Below, piece after piece: positions 1 through 7,732 of a DNA stretch of 20,234 nt. Origin of the DNA: Alphaproteobacteria bacterium. Lineage in GTDB: Bacteria; Pseudomonadota; Alphaproteobacteria; JAGOMX01. Location: positions 1 to 20,234 of the forward strand of contig JACVCA010000005.1 of the NCBI GenBank assembly GCA_016742295.1, given 5' to 3'. The notes beneath the pieces are model-generated. The model searched no databases. It was not told the DNA's origin and worked only from the letters and a program-made list of their open reading frames with translations. Position 1 is the stretch's first letter. Each line of letters begins with the position of its first letter. The translations under genes and the position numbers were made by a program.

Positions 1-36
1 GATAATGACTTGAACCTCAGTAGTGCACTATAAAGC

Positions 37-56
37 TTAATGCTAAAAAGCATTAA
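37..56 (-). terminator. Hairpin at the end of the LysR-type gene
   Basis: A perfect 8-bp inverted repeat (TTAATGCT / AGCATTAA) with a 4-nt loop overlaps the stop codon of the regulator gene. A second outer pair of arms, GTGCA at 23-27 and TGCAC at 57-61, could extend the fold around an internal bulge. There is no clear U-run on the minus strand, so intrinsic termination is plausible but not proven. Confidence 0.35.
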
Positions 57-955
57 TGCACCTTTCTTTTGCCTATTCGTGCTTTAAGGTAATTACAAAA
101 GTACCTCACCCGTTTAGAAGAACTTAAATGTACAGGATAACTAAAATAAATAGTAATTTCAGGCTTTTTAATATTTGGAAGTACTTCAATAAAGGGTGAT
201 ATATCAGTTATTTCCCTGGCGAGAGCAACAATCCCATGACCAAGCTCCGCTGCCCGGTGCATACCTTGAGGTGAATTAATGCAAAAAAAAGGCTCGGGTG
301 ATGTATCTTTGAGCTGACCCACTCTTAAGGACCAATTCCCGTCTTCTAGAAAATGAATTCTTTCATTACTGAAAGCAATCAACAGATGATGGTTTAAATC
401 CTCTAGCTTATCGGGCGACCCAAATTTTTCTAGATACCCTTTACTTGCGTATAATCTAAGGTGAACAGAAAAAAGATACTCTTGTACAAGATGGGGATAA
501 CCCTGCATATAAGGCCTAATATAGACATCCCCTTTATAGTTTTTGAGTTCTAATTCCTCATCACACCCAATGACAACCAATCGCATTTTAGGATTGTGGG
601 TGATGAAATCAGAAAGATGATCTACCATCCATATGGCGGCAATAGCGGTTGTTGTGGAAATTTTAAGTGTTCCTTGCAGCTCATCACTTTGTTCTTGAAT
701 TAACATTTCCGCATAAGCAAATTCATCAAAAACTTTGCTGACAGATTGAAATAACTGTTTACCTTGGCGCGTTAAAATAAGCCCACGGGCATGTCTTTCA
801 AAGAGTTGTGTATTAATTTGATTTTCGAGAATTTGAATACTGCGGCTTAATGCTGGTTGGCTCAGGTGCAATTTTTTTGATGCAGCTGTAATGCCGCCTG
901 CTTGTACTACATAATAAAATAACTTAAATCTGTTCCAGTCTAGGTTTGATTTCAT
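53..955 (-). CDS. LysR-family transcriptional regulator
   Basis: A DNA-binding regulator of about 300 residues, the usual LysR length. The N-terminal winged helix-turn-helix (roughly residues 6-65) has the family pattern: FYYVVQAGGITAASKKL, then LSQPALSRSIQILE, then LFERHARGLILTRQG. The rest is a periplasmic-binding-protein-like effector domain. I chose the ATG at 955 over the one at 964 because an AGGA Shine-Dalgarno lies 8 nt before it, and that motif overlaps the upstream ATG. The gene is divergent from a polyamine-binding-protein gene with about 360 bp between them, the classical layout for a LysR regulator controlling its neighbour; the effector may therefore be a polyamine or amino acid (inference). 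The class is certain, the ligand unknown. Confidence 0.93.
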   Translation of the reverse strand: MKSNLDWNRFKLFYYVVQAGGITAASKKLHLSQPALSRSIQILENQINTQLFERHARGLILTRQGKQLFQSVSKVFDEFAYAEMLIQEQSDELQGTLKISTTTAIAAIWMVDHLSDFITHNPKMRLVVIGCDEELELKNYKGDVYIRPYMQGYPHLVQEYLFSVHLRLYASKGYLEKFGSPDKLEDLNHHLLIAFSNERIHFLEDGNWSLRVGQLKDTSPEPFFCINSPQGMHRAAELGHGIVALAREITDISPFIEVLPNIKKPEITIYFSYPVHLSSSKRVRYFCNYLKARIGKRKVH

Positions 956-1319
956 AGGATACATCCTAAAGTCTTCAGGCGATTAAATATGCCAATAAGG
1001 AATATTAAGGTAAAATTATCATATAAGTTTTTGAAAATCTAGCTATATTTAAATAATTTATTTTAAATCATCGAGAATTGACTGGCTAAAAAGTTAAGGC
1101 TGGTGCGCGTATCTGCGTGTGCCCTTACTACAAAAGTCTAAGTGCTAAGAGGTATTATTAAGCAAAATTTGAAAAATTGGTTCCTCACATTGCTATTATA
1201 GGGGGGGTATAGTTGTTTTGCTAAGATAATATAAGTATTTTAAATGTTTGTGCATCTTTATTATCTGATATGATAAAAACACAAATTTAACGCATGACAA
1301 TTTTTGATAACAAAAGGAA
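956..1319. promoter_or_regulatory. Divergent intergenic control region (LysR / PotF-like)
   Basis: This 364-bp AT-rich region has no convincing gene. It contains an inverted repeat ATTTAAA (1047-1053) / TTTAAAT (1062-1068), which could be an operator for the divergent LysR-type regulator. A run of seven G at 1201-1207 stands out in this AT-rich stretch. The probable promoter of the rightward gene lies at its right end. The operator assignment is inference from layout only. Confidence 0.4.
1247..1274 (+). promoter_or_regulatory. Probable sigma-70 promoter of the PotF-like gene
   Basis: TTTGTG (1247-1252), a 16-nt spacer and TATGAT (1269-1274) preceded by TGA give an extended -10 promoter. Transcription would begin near 1281, about 40 nt before the gene. 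The 12-mer ATCTGATATGAT recurs in the sppA promoter of this window. Confidence 0.5.
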
Positions 1320-2447
1320 ATGAAGGTGATTAGAGTTTTATACGTAGGGGTAATGTGGCTAATGTTCTTGTTAGCAGGATCTAATGAGAGCGGTTTTTCT
1401 CAATCCGACGATGCTTTTGAGGAAAAAATATTAAACATTTATACGTGGGCTGAGTTTTTACCTCCTTCAATCCTTAAAAAATTTACTGATCAAACTGGAA
1501 TCCGTATTTCAATTGATTTTTATGAAAGTAATCAAATTTTAGAAACTAAGCTTCTCACCGGTAATTCAAATTACGACGTCGTTTTTCCAACTGCTTCCCC
1601 CTATTTGGCCCGACAAGTTCAGCTTGGCATTTATAAGCCCCTTGATAGAGAAAAATTACCTAATTACAAATTTCTGGATCCCGTCATTTTAAAATTTCTT
1701 AGAACCGTTGACCCAGGTAATCAGTATGCAGTTCCTTTCTTTTGGGGAATTACTGGGATTGGCTATAATATTAAGCATATCAATACCATTATGCCCAACG
1801 CTGTTGTTGATAGCTGGGCCATATTATTTGATCCGCAAATCGTTGCGAAGTTTGCTAAATGCGGGGTATATTTAATTGACGATGAAATTGATTTATTTTC
1901 TGCCGCTTTACTTTATTTAGGATTGAATCCTTACAGCGATAAACCTGCCGACCTTCAAAAGGCTTTTGAACTTTTGCTTAAAGTGCGGCCTTATATTAGG
2001 CGCTTCGATACTTATCGCGCTATTAGTGATCTCGCCAACAATGAAGCTTGCTTGATTTATAATTGGTCTGCTGATGTTGCCATTGCGCGCCAACGCGCTC
2101 GAGAGGCGGGTAGGGGGGTAGAGATTGGCTTTGCCATCCCTAAAGAAGGTACTTTTCTTTGGATTGATACCATTGCAATTCCAATTGATGCACCGCATCC
2201 GGAGAATGCCCATATATTTATAAATTTTTTGATGCAACCTGAAATTATTGCAGAATTAACCAATATAGTTTTATTTGCCAATGCCAATAAAGCTTCCAAG
2301 CCTTTTGTCAAACCAGAAATCTTGAAGGATCCTGTGGTTTATCCACCCCTTAAGAAGATCAAGCATCTCTATATGGGAACAATGATTACGCGAAATCATG
2401 AACGCCAATTGACGCGTGGTCTAACGCGCCTGAAGAGTGGCAGGTGA
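1320..2447 (+). CDS. Polyamine-binding periplasmic protein, PotF/SpuD-like (orphan)
   Basis: A 375-residue solute-binding protein with a hydrophobic signal sequence (about residues 5-20). It matches putrescine-binding PotF throughout: YTWAEFLPPS near 41-50, SNQILETKLLTG near 70-81, YDVVFPTASPYLARQ near 85-99, FFWGITGIGYN near 140-150, and a C-terminus ending LKSGR. By recalled alignment, the pocket residues W43, S93, W249, D252 and D283 are retained; PotF F276 appears as W281. It should bind putrescine or spermidine in the periplasm. No ATPase or permease gene adjoins it, so uptake would need PotGHI-type partners elsewhere, or the protein acts as a sensor. The AAGGA motif is only 1 nt from the ATG but 7 nt from an in-frame GTG at 1326, which may be the true start. 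Confidence 0.88.
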   Translation: MKVIRVLYVGVMWLMFLLAGSNESGFSQSDDAFEEKILNIYTWAEFLPPSILKKFTDQTGIRISIDFYESNQILETKLLTGNSNYDVVFPTASPYLARQVQLGIYKPLDREKLPNYKFLDPVILKFLRTVDPGNQYAVPFFWGITGIGYNIKHINTIMPNAVVDSWAILFDPQIVAKFAKCGVYLIDDEIDLFSAALLYLGLNPYSDKPADLQKAFELLLKVRPYIRRFDTYRAISDLANNEACLIYNWSADVAIARQRAREAGRGVEIGFAIPKEGTFLWIDTIAIPIDAPHPENAHIFINFLMQPEIIAELTNIVLFANANKASKPFVKPEILKDPVVYPPLKKIKHLYMGTMITRNHERQLTRGLTRLKSGR

Positions 2448-2472
2448 AGAGCTACCCCTATCAGGTTGTTTT

Positions 2473-2508
2473 CTTTTTTTTTGATAAAAAAAGGTAGTTT
2501 TTCTCTTT
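2473..2508 (+). terminator. Possible terminator after the PotF-like gene
   Basis: A C+T7 / A7+G hairpin (2473-2480 with 2486-2493, loop TTGAT) is followed by TAGTTTTTCTCTTTT. An outer CTACC (2452-2456) / GGTAG (2493-2497) pairing is also possible. The stem is AU-rich, so strength is doubtful. Confidence 0.42.
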
Positions 2509-2575
2509 TGTAATTGTGGGTTTTAAGGCGTAATCTAAAAAAAGAGAACCGATATCATACTGGTGAGAGGTTAAG

Positions 2576-3133
2576 ATGAACGAGCTTATAACTGTTTATC
2601 TCATCGGAATTGCAGGGGTAGGCAAGTATTCAATTGCACAAGAAATAGGTAAGTTCGGCTATAAAGTTGTAGATAATCATCTTATCAATAATCCTATTTT
2701 TTCGTTAATAGATTGGGATAGTAATAAACCAATCCCTCTGGACGTATGGGCTGCAATTGATCAAGTAAGAGATATTATCTTTGATTTTATCGCAAGTAAT
2801 ACGCATTCAAATTTTGTTTTTACGAATGAGCTTTTAGAAATAGATTATGATCGAAAGGTTTATGATAAAGTAAAAAATCTGGCTGAAAAGCGAGGTTCAT
2901 TATTTATTCCAGTAAGAATTACGGCCTCGCAGGACGTGCACGCTAAGCGGATTACAACCCAAAGCCGAGTAAAACGCTTCAAAACGACCAATGTAGAACA
3001 TATTAAAAAGCATAATCAGCTGATCAATATTCAACATAAAAACTTGCTGCATATCGATACAACAAACTTAAGTGCAGAGCAAGCAGCCTTACATATAATG
3101 TCTTTTATTAAAAATCTTAATAAGAAGCCTTAG
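2576..3133 (+). CDS. P-loop NTPase, small-molecule-kinase-like
   Basis: A 185-residue protein that opens with a Walker A-like loop GIAGVGKYS at residues 11-19. The residue after the lysine is Tyr, and the Ser comes one place later. Similar GK-x-[ST] loops occur in some small AAA_33/shikimate-kinase-like P-loop proteins. The next strand ends in VVDNHLINNP and a later strand reads SNFVFTNEL. A segment near 126-134 (AKRITTQSR) resembles the basic lid region of nucleoside and sugar kinases. A GAGAGG Shine-Dalgarno lies 5 nt before the ATG. I infer a cytosolic ATP-dependent phosphotransferase or ATPase; the substrate cannot be read from the sequence. It stands alone on its strand and is convergent with the CorC-like gene. 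Confidence 0.75.
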   Translation: MNELITVYLIGIAGVGKYSIAQEIGKFGYKVVDNHLINNPIFSLIDWDSNKPIPLDVWAAIDQVRDIIFDFIASNTHSNFVFTNELLEIDYDRKVYDKVKNLAEKRGSLFIPVRITASQDVHAKRITTQSRVKRFKTTNVEHIKKHNQLINIQHKNLLHIDTTNLSAEQAALHIMSFIKNLNKKP

Positions 3134-3255
3134 CCGATTAAACCAGGAAATCGTTAGGTGGTTAGCTACTCTAATACATACTAACTTATACCTTGAGCCT
3201 GAAATTGCATATTATTACTCTAAAAATGCTAACTCCTTTTGATTCAAGTATATAA

Positions 3256-3289
3256 AGCCAATCTACTTAAGCCAATTTTCGATTAGGCT
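3256..3289. terminator. Bulged hairpin between convergent genes
   Basis: AGCCAATC (3256-3263) pairs with GATTAGGCT (3281-3289) with a single bulged A and a 17-nt loop. It lies between the convergent kinase-like and CorC-like genes. There is no U-tract on either side, so this is only a possible bidirectional terminator. Confidence 0.25.
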
Positions 3290-3317
3290 ATGACTGGTAT
3301 CACTCTCGAATGGTGAC

Positions 3318-4607
3318 TTATTGCGGACTTTCTGTGAGTTGTTCTTCTTCTATAGGTGGAACAACCCTTAGAAGGGTGATTTGGTTACGCTGCCTACGCA
3401 GAATTTCGAAGTTAAAACCATGTATGCTAAATTTCTGACCTACATGGGGGATTTGGCGGGTTTCATGGAGGACCAGACCCGCAATTGTTGAGGCTTCTTC
3501 GTCAGGCAAAGACCACTCAAATTGACGGTTCAAGTCACGGATAGTAACTGTCCCCATTACAAGGACCGATTTATCCTGGGCAACACGGACCCCAGGGATT
3601 TCGATATCATGTTCATCGACAATTTCGCCTACGATTTCTTCTAGAATATCCTCAAGCGTAACTACGCCCATGAAGCTGCCGTACTCATCAACCACTAAGG
3701 CAAAATGTTCACGACGTTGACGGAAAGCCTGAAGTTGGTCTAGGAGGGCTGTGGTATCAGGAATAAACCATGGCACATTAGAAATCTGCTTTAAATCCAC
3801 CTTGGAGGGATCACTATCACCAGCTTCTTTAATTGCACGAAACAAAGCTTTGGTGTGTAAAACACCTATAATATTATCAGGATCTCCTTGCCATAAAGGA
3901 ACCCGAGTATATGGACTATCTAAAAGGTCTTCAATAATTTTATCAATGCCCTGATTGATGTCAATCATCTTGACATTCTTGCGGTGAGTCATAATCTCAC
4001 CTACTTCAACAACACCAAGGTCAAGAACACTTCGTAACATAGCACGCTCATGCACTGTGTCTTCCCCCGGACCAATATGCATTTCAATTAAACTTCTCAA
4101 TTCTTCAGTGGTTGTAACACCAGAAGCAACCTTAATCTTAACACCAAATATGCGTAACGAACTGCGCGCAATAAATTCGATAATCTGGGTTAGGGGTGCC
4201 AAAAGGTTCATTGTCAGATTTAATACATAAGCAACAAGCCTGGCTAAAGCTTCAGGGTGTTGGACGGCATAAATTTTAGGTAAAACTTCACCATAGAGGA
4301 TAATCAAAAACCCCATCATAAGGGTGGCATAATAAACACCTGTGCTGCCAAAAATTTCGATAAAGAGGCTGGTGGCAATTGTCGAAGCTGCAACATTAAT
4401 AAGCGTATTGACGATCATTATAGCACTGATAAGCTGTCCAATATTTTGACGTAGACGGACAATAATACTAGCTCGTGCATCACCCTTTTTGGCTAAGTGA
4501 TTTAATGTAGCCTTGGAAGAGGCAATAATGGCTGTTTCAGAAGATGAAAAAAGACCTGATAAAAGCAGCAGGACAAAAATAGTAAAGCAGTAGAATAGAA
4601 GGCTCAT
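3318..4607 (-). CDS. CNNM/CorC-HlyC family membrane protein with CBS pair
   Basis: A 429-residue inner-membrane protein with full family architecture. The N-terminal DUF21/CNNM membrane domain (about 1-160) carries the GLFSSSETAIIASSKA motif at 18-33 and GEVLPKIYA at 106-114. It is followed by two CBS domains (about 205-262 and 272-330, the second with HFALVVDEYGSFMGVVTLEDILEE) and a C-terminal CorC_HlyC domain (about 343-418). Members are linked to divalent-cation, especially Mg2+ or Co2+, efflux or homeostasis; the older hemolysin name is historical. CBS domains bind adenosine nucleotides and probably regulate transport. In many alphaproteobacteria relatives sit next to ybeY; here it is alone. 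The domain assignment is certain, the ion is not. Confidence 0.93.
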   Translation of the reverse strand: MSLLFYCFTIFVLLLLSGLFSSSETAIIASSKATLNHLAKKGDARASIIVRLRQNIGQLISAIMIVNTLINVAASTIATSLFIEIFGSTGVYYATLMMGFLIILYGEVLPKIYAVQHPEALARLVAYVLNLTMNLLAPLTQIIEFIARSSLRIFGVKIKVASGVTTTEELRSLIEMHIGPGEDTVHERAMLRSVLDLGVVEVGEIMTHRKNVKMIDINQGIDKIIEDLLDSPYTRVPLWQGDPDNIIGVLHTKALFRAIKEAGDSDPSKVDLKQISNVPWFIPDTTALLDQLQAFRQRREHFALVVDEYGSFMGVVTLEDILEEIVGEIVDEHDIEIPGVRVAQDKSVLVMGTVTIRDLNRQFEWSLPDEEASTIAGLVLHETRQIPHVGQKFSIHGFNFEILRRQRNQITLLRVVPPIEEEQLTESPQ

Positions 4608-4831
4608 AAGCTCTGATTATCGAGGAAAAACAGGGATATAGAAAGATCCAGCAGGTAGTTTATTGGTTTTCATAAGATTGATATTAGCGTGCAGTTTAGA
4701 AGAGATCAATCAAAGTTTTTGATTGGTACGGTTTCAATAGGTATTTAATGGGAAGATGTTTAATGAAAGTATTGAAGGTCCAAGATTAAATAGGAACATT
4801 CTTCAGGATTTTTCTTTATTGCTCTTCAGAA

Positions 4832-4856
4832 CCCTACCCTGATTAGGAGGGTCAGG
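4832..4856 (-). terminator. GC-rich hairpin after the F-box/LRR gene
   Basis: CCCT+ACCCT (4832-4840) pairs with AGGGT+AGGG (4848-4856) with one bulged base and a 7-nt loop. It lies about 15 nt beyond the stop codon of the minus-strand gene and is the strongest stem nearby. No U-run follows on the minus strand. Confidence 0.35.
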
Positions 4857-4871
4857 GCACAAAGGTTGTCA

Positions 4872-5507
4872 TTAGTAATAATGCACCTCTACCCCCTGCT
4901 TGGAGAGTTTTTCAAGTTCCCGTCTGCCGATATGGCTAATCAAATTACAGTTCACATTGAGATATGTAAGGCCAGTGAGCTTCGACAAGGCCTCGCTACC
5001 AACCTCGTTAATCTGGATTTTGGCTACATCGAGAGTTGTAAGACCTGTCAGTTGAGATAAAGCTTCGGCTCCAGTGTTGCCAACCTGATTACCCCTCACA
5101 CTGAGGGTTGTAAGACAAGTAAGTAAAGACAAAGATTGAAGATCTTCTGACCCCCACCTTTTAAATTTAAGGGTAAAAGACCGAAATGGAAGGAATTTAA
5201 TCCTATCAATTACTGAAGATAAACTATCCCCTTTCATTGTGCATGACTGCTTTGGCCAAACATGTCTGTCTATGAGCTCCTTCATGCTACGAGAAACACT
5301 TCTTACGCTTACCTGGTCATGCCTTTGAAGAGAAGAAATAATCGTAACTGCAAGCTCAGAAGGAAAAGCCCCAAAGCTTCCTTCAACAAGACTAACCTTG
5401 TTAGAGGAGGAAGGAGTATATTCATCGTTTGTGTCTGATGCAAACACAGGCATGCTTGATCCTAACAATAGGCTGATTGTAAAGAGAATTGTGTTTAATG
5501 TTTTCAT
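4872..5507 (-). CDS. Secreted F-box and leucine-rich-repeat protein
   Basis: A 211-residue protein in three parts. Residues 1-24 form a signal peptide ending in a plausible VFA|SD cleavage site. Residues 46-84 resemble a eukaryotic F-box: FPSELAVTIISSL, then VRSVSRSMKELIDRHVW. Residues 119-205 hold three leucine-rich repeats of about 24 residues with the pattern LTxLTxLxVxxNxI..GxEALS. F-box domains recruit Skp1 of eukaryotic SCF ubiquitin ligases and LRRs bind targets, so this looks like an exported effector acting in a host cell (inference). The array is short compared with most LRR effectors. A GGAAAGG Shine-Dalgarno precedes the ATG at some distance. The F-box match is a pattern judgement; the signal peptide and LRRs are clear. 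Confidence 0.8.
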   Translation of the reverse strand: MKTLNTILFTISLLLGSSMPVFASDTNDEYTPSSSNKVSLVEGSFGAFPSELAVTIISSLQRHDQVSVRSVSRSMKELIDRHVWPKQSCTMKGDSLSSVIDRIKFLPFRSFTLKFKRWGSEDLQSLSLLTCLTTLSVRGNQVGNTGAEALSQLTGLTTLDVAKIQINEVGSEALSKLTGLTYLNVNCNLISHIGRRELEKLSKQGVEVHYY

Positions 5508-5717
5508 GTGATTATTACCTTTCCTAAACTCCTATGAAGTTTTGTAAATCTTATGTTGGATACTTCTTCATCCTCCGCTTTGTATTTTAAGAGGCTGTTG
5601 AAAAAATAGTTTCCTATATGTTTGAGATTTTATGTAAATCATGCTAAGTTAGAGGCGTATAAAAATAAGCAATAAAATGCTGCAAGCGTATCAACATTCT
5701 TATAGCAGGAGGTTGTC

Positions 5718-6023
5718 ATGGAACGCAAATCAATTTGGCAGAAATTAGACCAATACTTTCATTTTTCATTTTTTTATCTGACGCTTTTTTCGATATTTTT
5801 TGTATCTTTTTTAACCCTAAGCCATATATTAATTACAATACCTATCTTAAGCACCCATCATATGATGATAAGTAACCATGGACTATTTTATACCCTTTAC
5901 CTTACTTCAGCGGGGTTGATTTCAGCTCACGACTTATGGTCTATTTTTCTTCAAGTGACCTCAGTCATAGCGAGCATTGCAGCTGCAACCTATAGTATCT
6001 ATCATTTGTATAACAATAAATAA
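5718..6023 (+). CDS. Small membrane protein of unknown function
   Basis: A 101-residue protein I do not recognise. A strong Shine-Dalgarno AGGAGG at 5707-5712, 5 nt before the ATG, supports it as a real gene. One very hydrophobic segment (about residues 15-42, rich in Phe, Leu and Ile) is followed by a second hydrophobic half (about 53-95) that may hold two further helices. The N-terminus is charged (MERKSIWQKLDQY) and the C-terminus ends in polar YNNK. It lies alone between minus-strand genes and is followed by a stable hairpin. Size and shape would fit a small inner-membrane regulator or accessory subunit, but no function can be assigned. Confidence 0.6.
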   Translation: MERKSIWQKLDQYFHFSFFYLTLFSIFFVSFLTLSHILITIPILSTHHMMISNHGLFYTLYLTSAGLISAHDLWSIFLQVTSVIASIAAATYSIYHLYNNK

Positions 6024-6055
6024 TGTTCAGCGATTTTAAGAATTTTATTATTCTT

Positions 6056-6090
6056 GGGCTGGAAGAGGATGATTTTATCTTTTCCAGTCC
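6056..6090. terminator. Stem-loop between convergent genes
   Basis: A 12-bp stem (6056-6067 with 6079-6090, two G-U pairs, 11-nt loop) lies between the small membrane-protein gene and the convergent binding-protein/TRIC fusion gene. The position suits bidirectional termination, but neither side has a good U-run. Confidence 0.45.
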
Positions 6091-6129
6091 CATGAATCTC
6101 AAATGCTAGTATTTTTCCTTGAAATGGGA

Positions 6130-7653
6130 TTAGTCCGTAAATAAAGGGCTGCGTAGCTTAAAGTGATAGGCGATTAGGCGTGTGATCAGCGCACCTGCTA
6201 TAACTCCCACTACAGCATAAAAAATTTGGTCAGGCTGGATATCTTCTTCTTTCCAGCTCATAAAGAGTGCTAACATAAATCCCCAAAATAAAGCAATTTC
6301 ACCATAAAGATCTCCCATTAAGCTCGATATGGAACGTGACGAGCTTACCAGGTCTCTTAAGATTCCCCCACCGGTACTAGTAATAAAAGCCAGAATAGGC
6401 GCCCACAACCAAAGGGGCTCACAACGTGCCATTAAGCACACAACAACGCCAATAACTGTAAAACATGCAAGTCCTATAGCATCAAAAAATTCTAAAAGAT
6501 GGGCAACCCACCAGGCATTTACCTGAGACTTTACTACCGATATCTTTGTTTCATAAGCTGATAAAGCTTTTAAGAGGATATAGCCTATCAAAACAGTTCC
6601 TACCACAGCGAGAATATAAATTGGGGTGGTAAGGACACCAATAGGTTTACGGTCTACTATGATATCGCGAATGATTCCACCACCAACCGCAGGAAGAGCA
6701 GCAAAAACGAGAGCTCCTAAAATACTGGCACGTACACGGTAGGCCACCATTAAGCCTGAAATTGCAAAGGCAATAGTTCCTAAAATATCAATAATTAAAA
6801 ACCAAGGCCTATCAACAGTTTGAATAAGGAGAACAGGAAATAAGTACTCTTTAATAATTTTGAAAAAGGCACCCGATTGTTTCAAATTAACAATAGCTTT
6901 ATTTACTTTCTCTACCACCTCAGGTGAAACGGTTTTTTTACTAAACATAAAATGGATGGGTGTACTTACACCAAGCATAATTTGCTTGATCTCAGAATTA
7001 GAGCGTGCACGCCAAGCAACCGTTGATGCCACAATTTGATCAGCGATAAACCCATCAATCTTATGTTCGAGAAGATTGGTAAGGTTATGTTGATCGTCCC
7101 CAACCTTGGTAATTAAATGCGCATTGGCAGGATCAGCAATATAGGCATTAATAAGCGGGTCTGCATAGATGAAGCCCTCAATAACTCCCAAGCGCATTTT
7201 ATTTCGCTTAATTTGACTTAGAAAATCGGCGATATCTTTAAATTTTATATCAGGCGCAATTTTTAGCATATAAAGAACATTTACTTCATTTCTATAAGGT
7301 ATAGAAAAGTATGCATATTCAGCACGTTGCGAGGTCCATGTTGCACCGGCAGCGATATCACGCTTGCCTTCTTTCATCTCCTTTTGATGCTCTTGCCAAG
7401 ATACAGCTTCATATTTAACACTGTAACCGGCTTCTTTCATATAAGCTCTAAGCAATTTAACATCTAAGCCTGTGAGCGTAGAAACACCCTCACTTTCTTG
7501 AAGATATTGATAGGGGTCCCACGGATACCAACCTGTTTTGAAAGTCTGATTACTTAAAGCTGAGGGTGTCCATGAAATTGATAAAAGCAGTCCAATAAAA
7601 GAGACAATAAAGTGAATTCCCCAGGTTTTTAGTATATTTATTTTTAAAGTCAT
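6130..7653 (-). CDS. Fusion: family-3 solute-binding domain + TRIC/UPF0126 membrane domain
   Basis: A 507-residue protein with two parts. After a signal/anchor helix (about 13-33), residues 37-273 form an SBP_bac_3 domain: GLDVKLLRAYMKEAGY, then DIAAGATWTSQRAEYAYFSIPY near 99-120, with R110 in the position that usually clamps the amino-acid carboxylate. Residues 283-500 form a full TRIC/UPF0126 (Pfam glycine transporter) unit of two repeated modules, with GGGIIRD at 324-330 and GGGILRD at 428-434 and about seven helices. TRIC proteins are trimeric cation channels; some UPF0126 members are described as glycine transporters. The linked binding domain suggests a ligand-gated channel or a carrier with its own receptor, sensing amino acids in the periplasm. 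There is no frameshift or stop at the junction. It is divergent from the S9 peptidase gene, 79 bp apart. Confidence 0.88.
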   Translation of the reverse strand: MTLKINILKTWGIHFIVSFIGLLLSISWTPSALSNQTFKTGWYPWDPYQYLQESEGVSTLTGLDVKLLRAYMKEAGYSVKYEAVSWQEHQKEMKEGKRDIAAGATWTSQRAEYAYFSIPYRNEVNVLYMLKIAPDIKFKDIADFLSQIKRNKMRLGVIEGFIYADPLINAYIADPANAHLITKVGDDQHNLTNLLEHKIDGFIADQIVASTVAWRARSNSEIKQIMLGVSTPIHFMFSKKTVSPEVVEKVNKAIVNLKQSGAFFKIIKEYLFPVLLIQTVDRPWFLIIDILGTIAFAISGLMVAYRVRASILGALVFAALPAVGGGIIRDIIVDRKPIGVLTTPIYILAVVGTVLIGYILLKALSAYETKISVVKSQVNAWWVAHLLEFFDAIGLACFTVIGVVVCLMARCEPLWLWAPILAFITSTGGGILRDLVSSSRSISSLMGDLYGEIALFWGFMLALFMSWKEEDIQPDQIFYAVVGVIAGALITRLIAYHFKLRSPLFTD

Positions 7654-7664
7654 TTTGTTTATGG

Positions 7665-7694
7665 TTGCTGTAAAGTTAGAGATATGAGTACAAT
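7665..7694 (+). promoter_or_regulatory. Possible promoter of the S9 peptidase gene
   Basis: TTGCTG (7665-7670), an 18-nt spacer and TACAAT (7689-7694) preceded by TGAG. Transcription would start about 30 nt before the ATG. It lies in the 79-bp divergent gap, so it must be close to or overlap the promoter of the fusion gene. Confidence 0.35.
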
Positions 7695-7732
7695 CGTATC
7701 ATAAGTTAACAAACAAGCGTACATAATTACAG

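Noticed and set aside
1201..1207. Run of seven G as a phase-variation tract
   Set aside because: It lies about 40 bp upstream of the probable -35 and outside any gene; a single short tract is not enough to claim slipped-strand switching.
4866..5060. Plus-strand frame opposite the LRR gene
   Set aside because: It is the antisense shadow of the leucine-rich repeats, without a ribosome-binding site or family resemblance.
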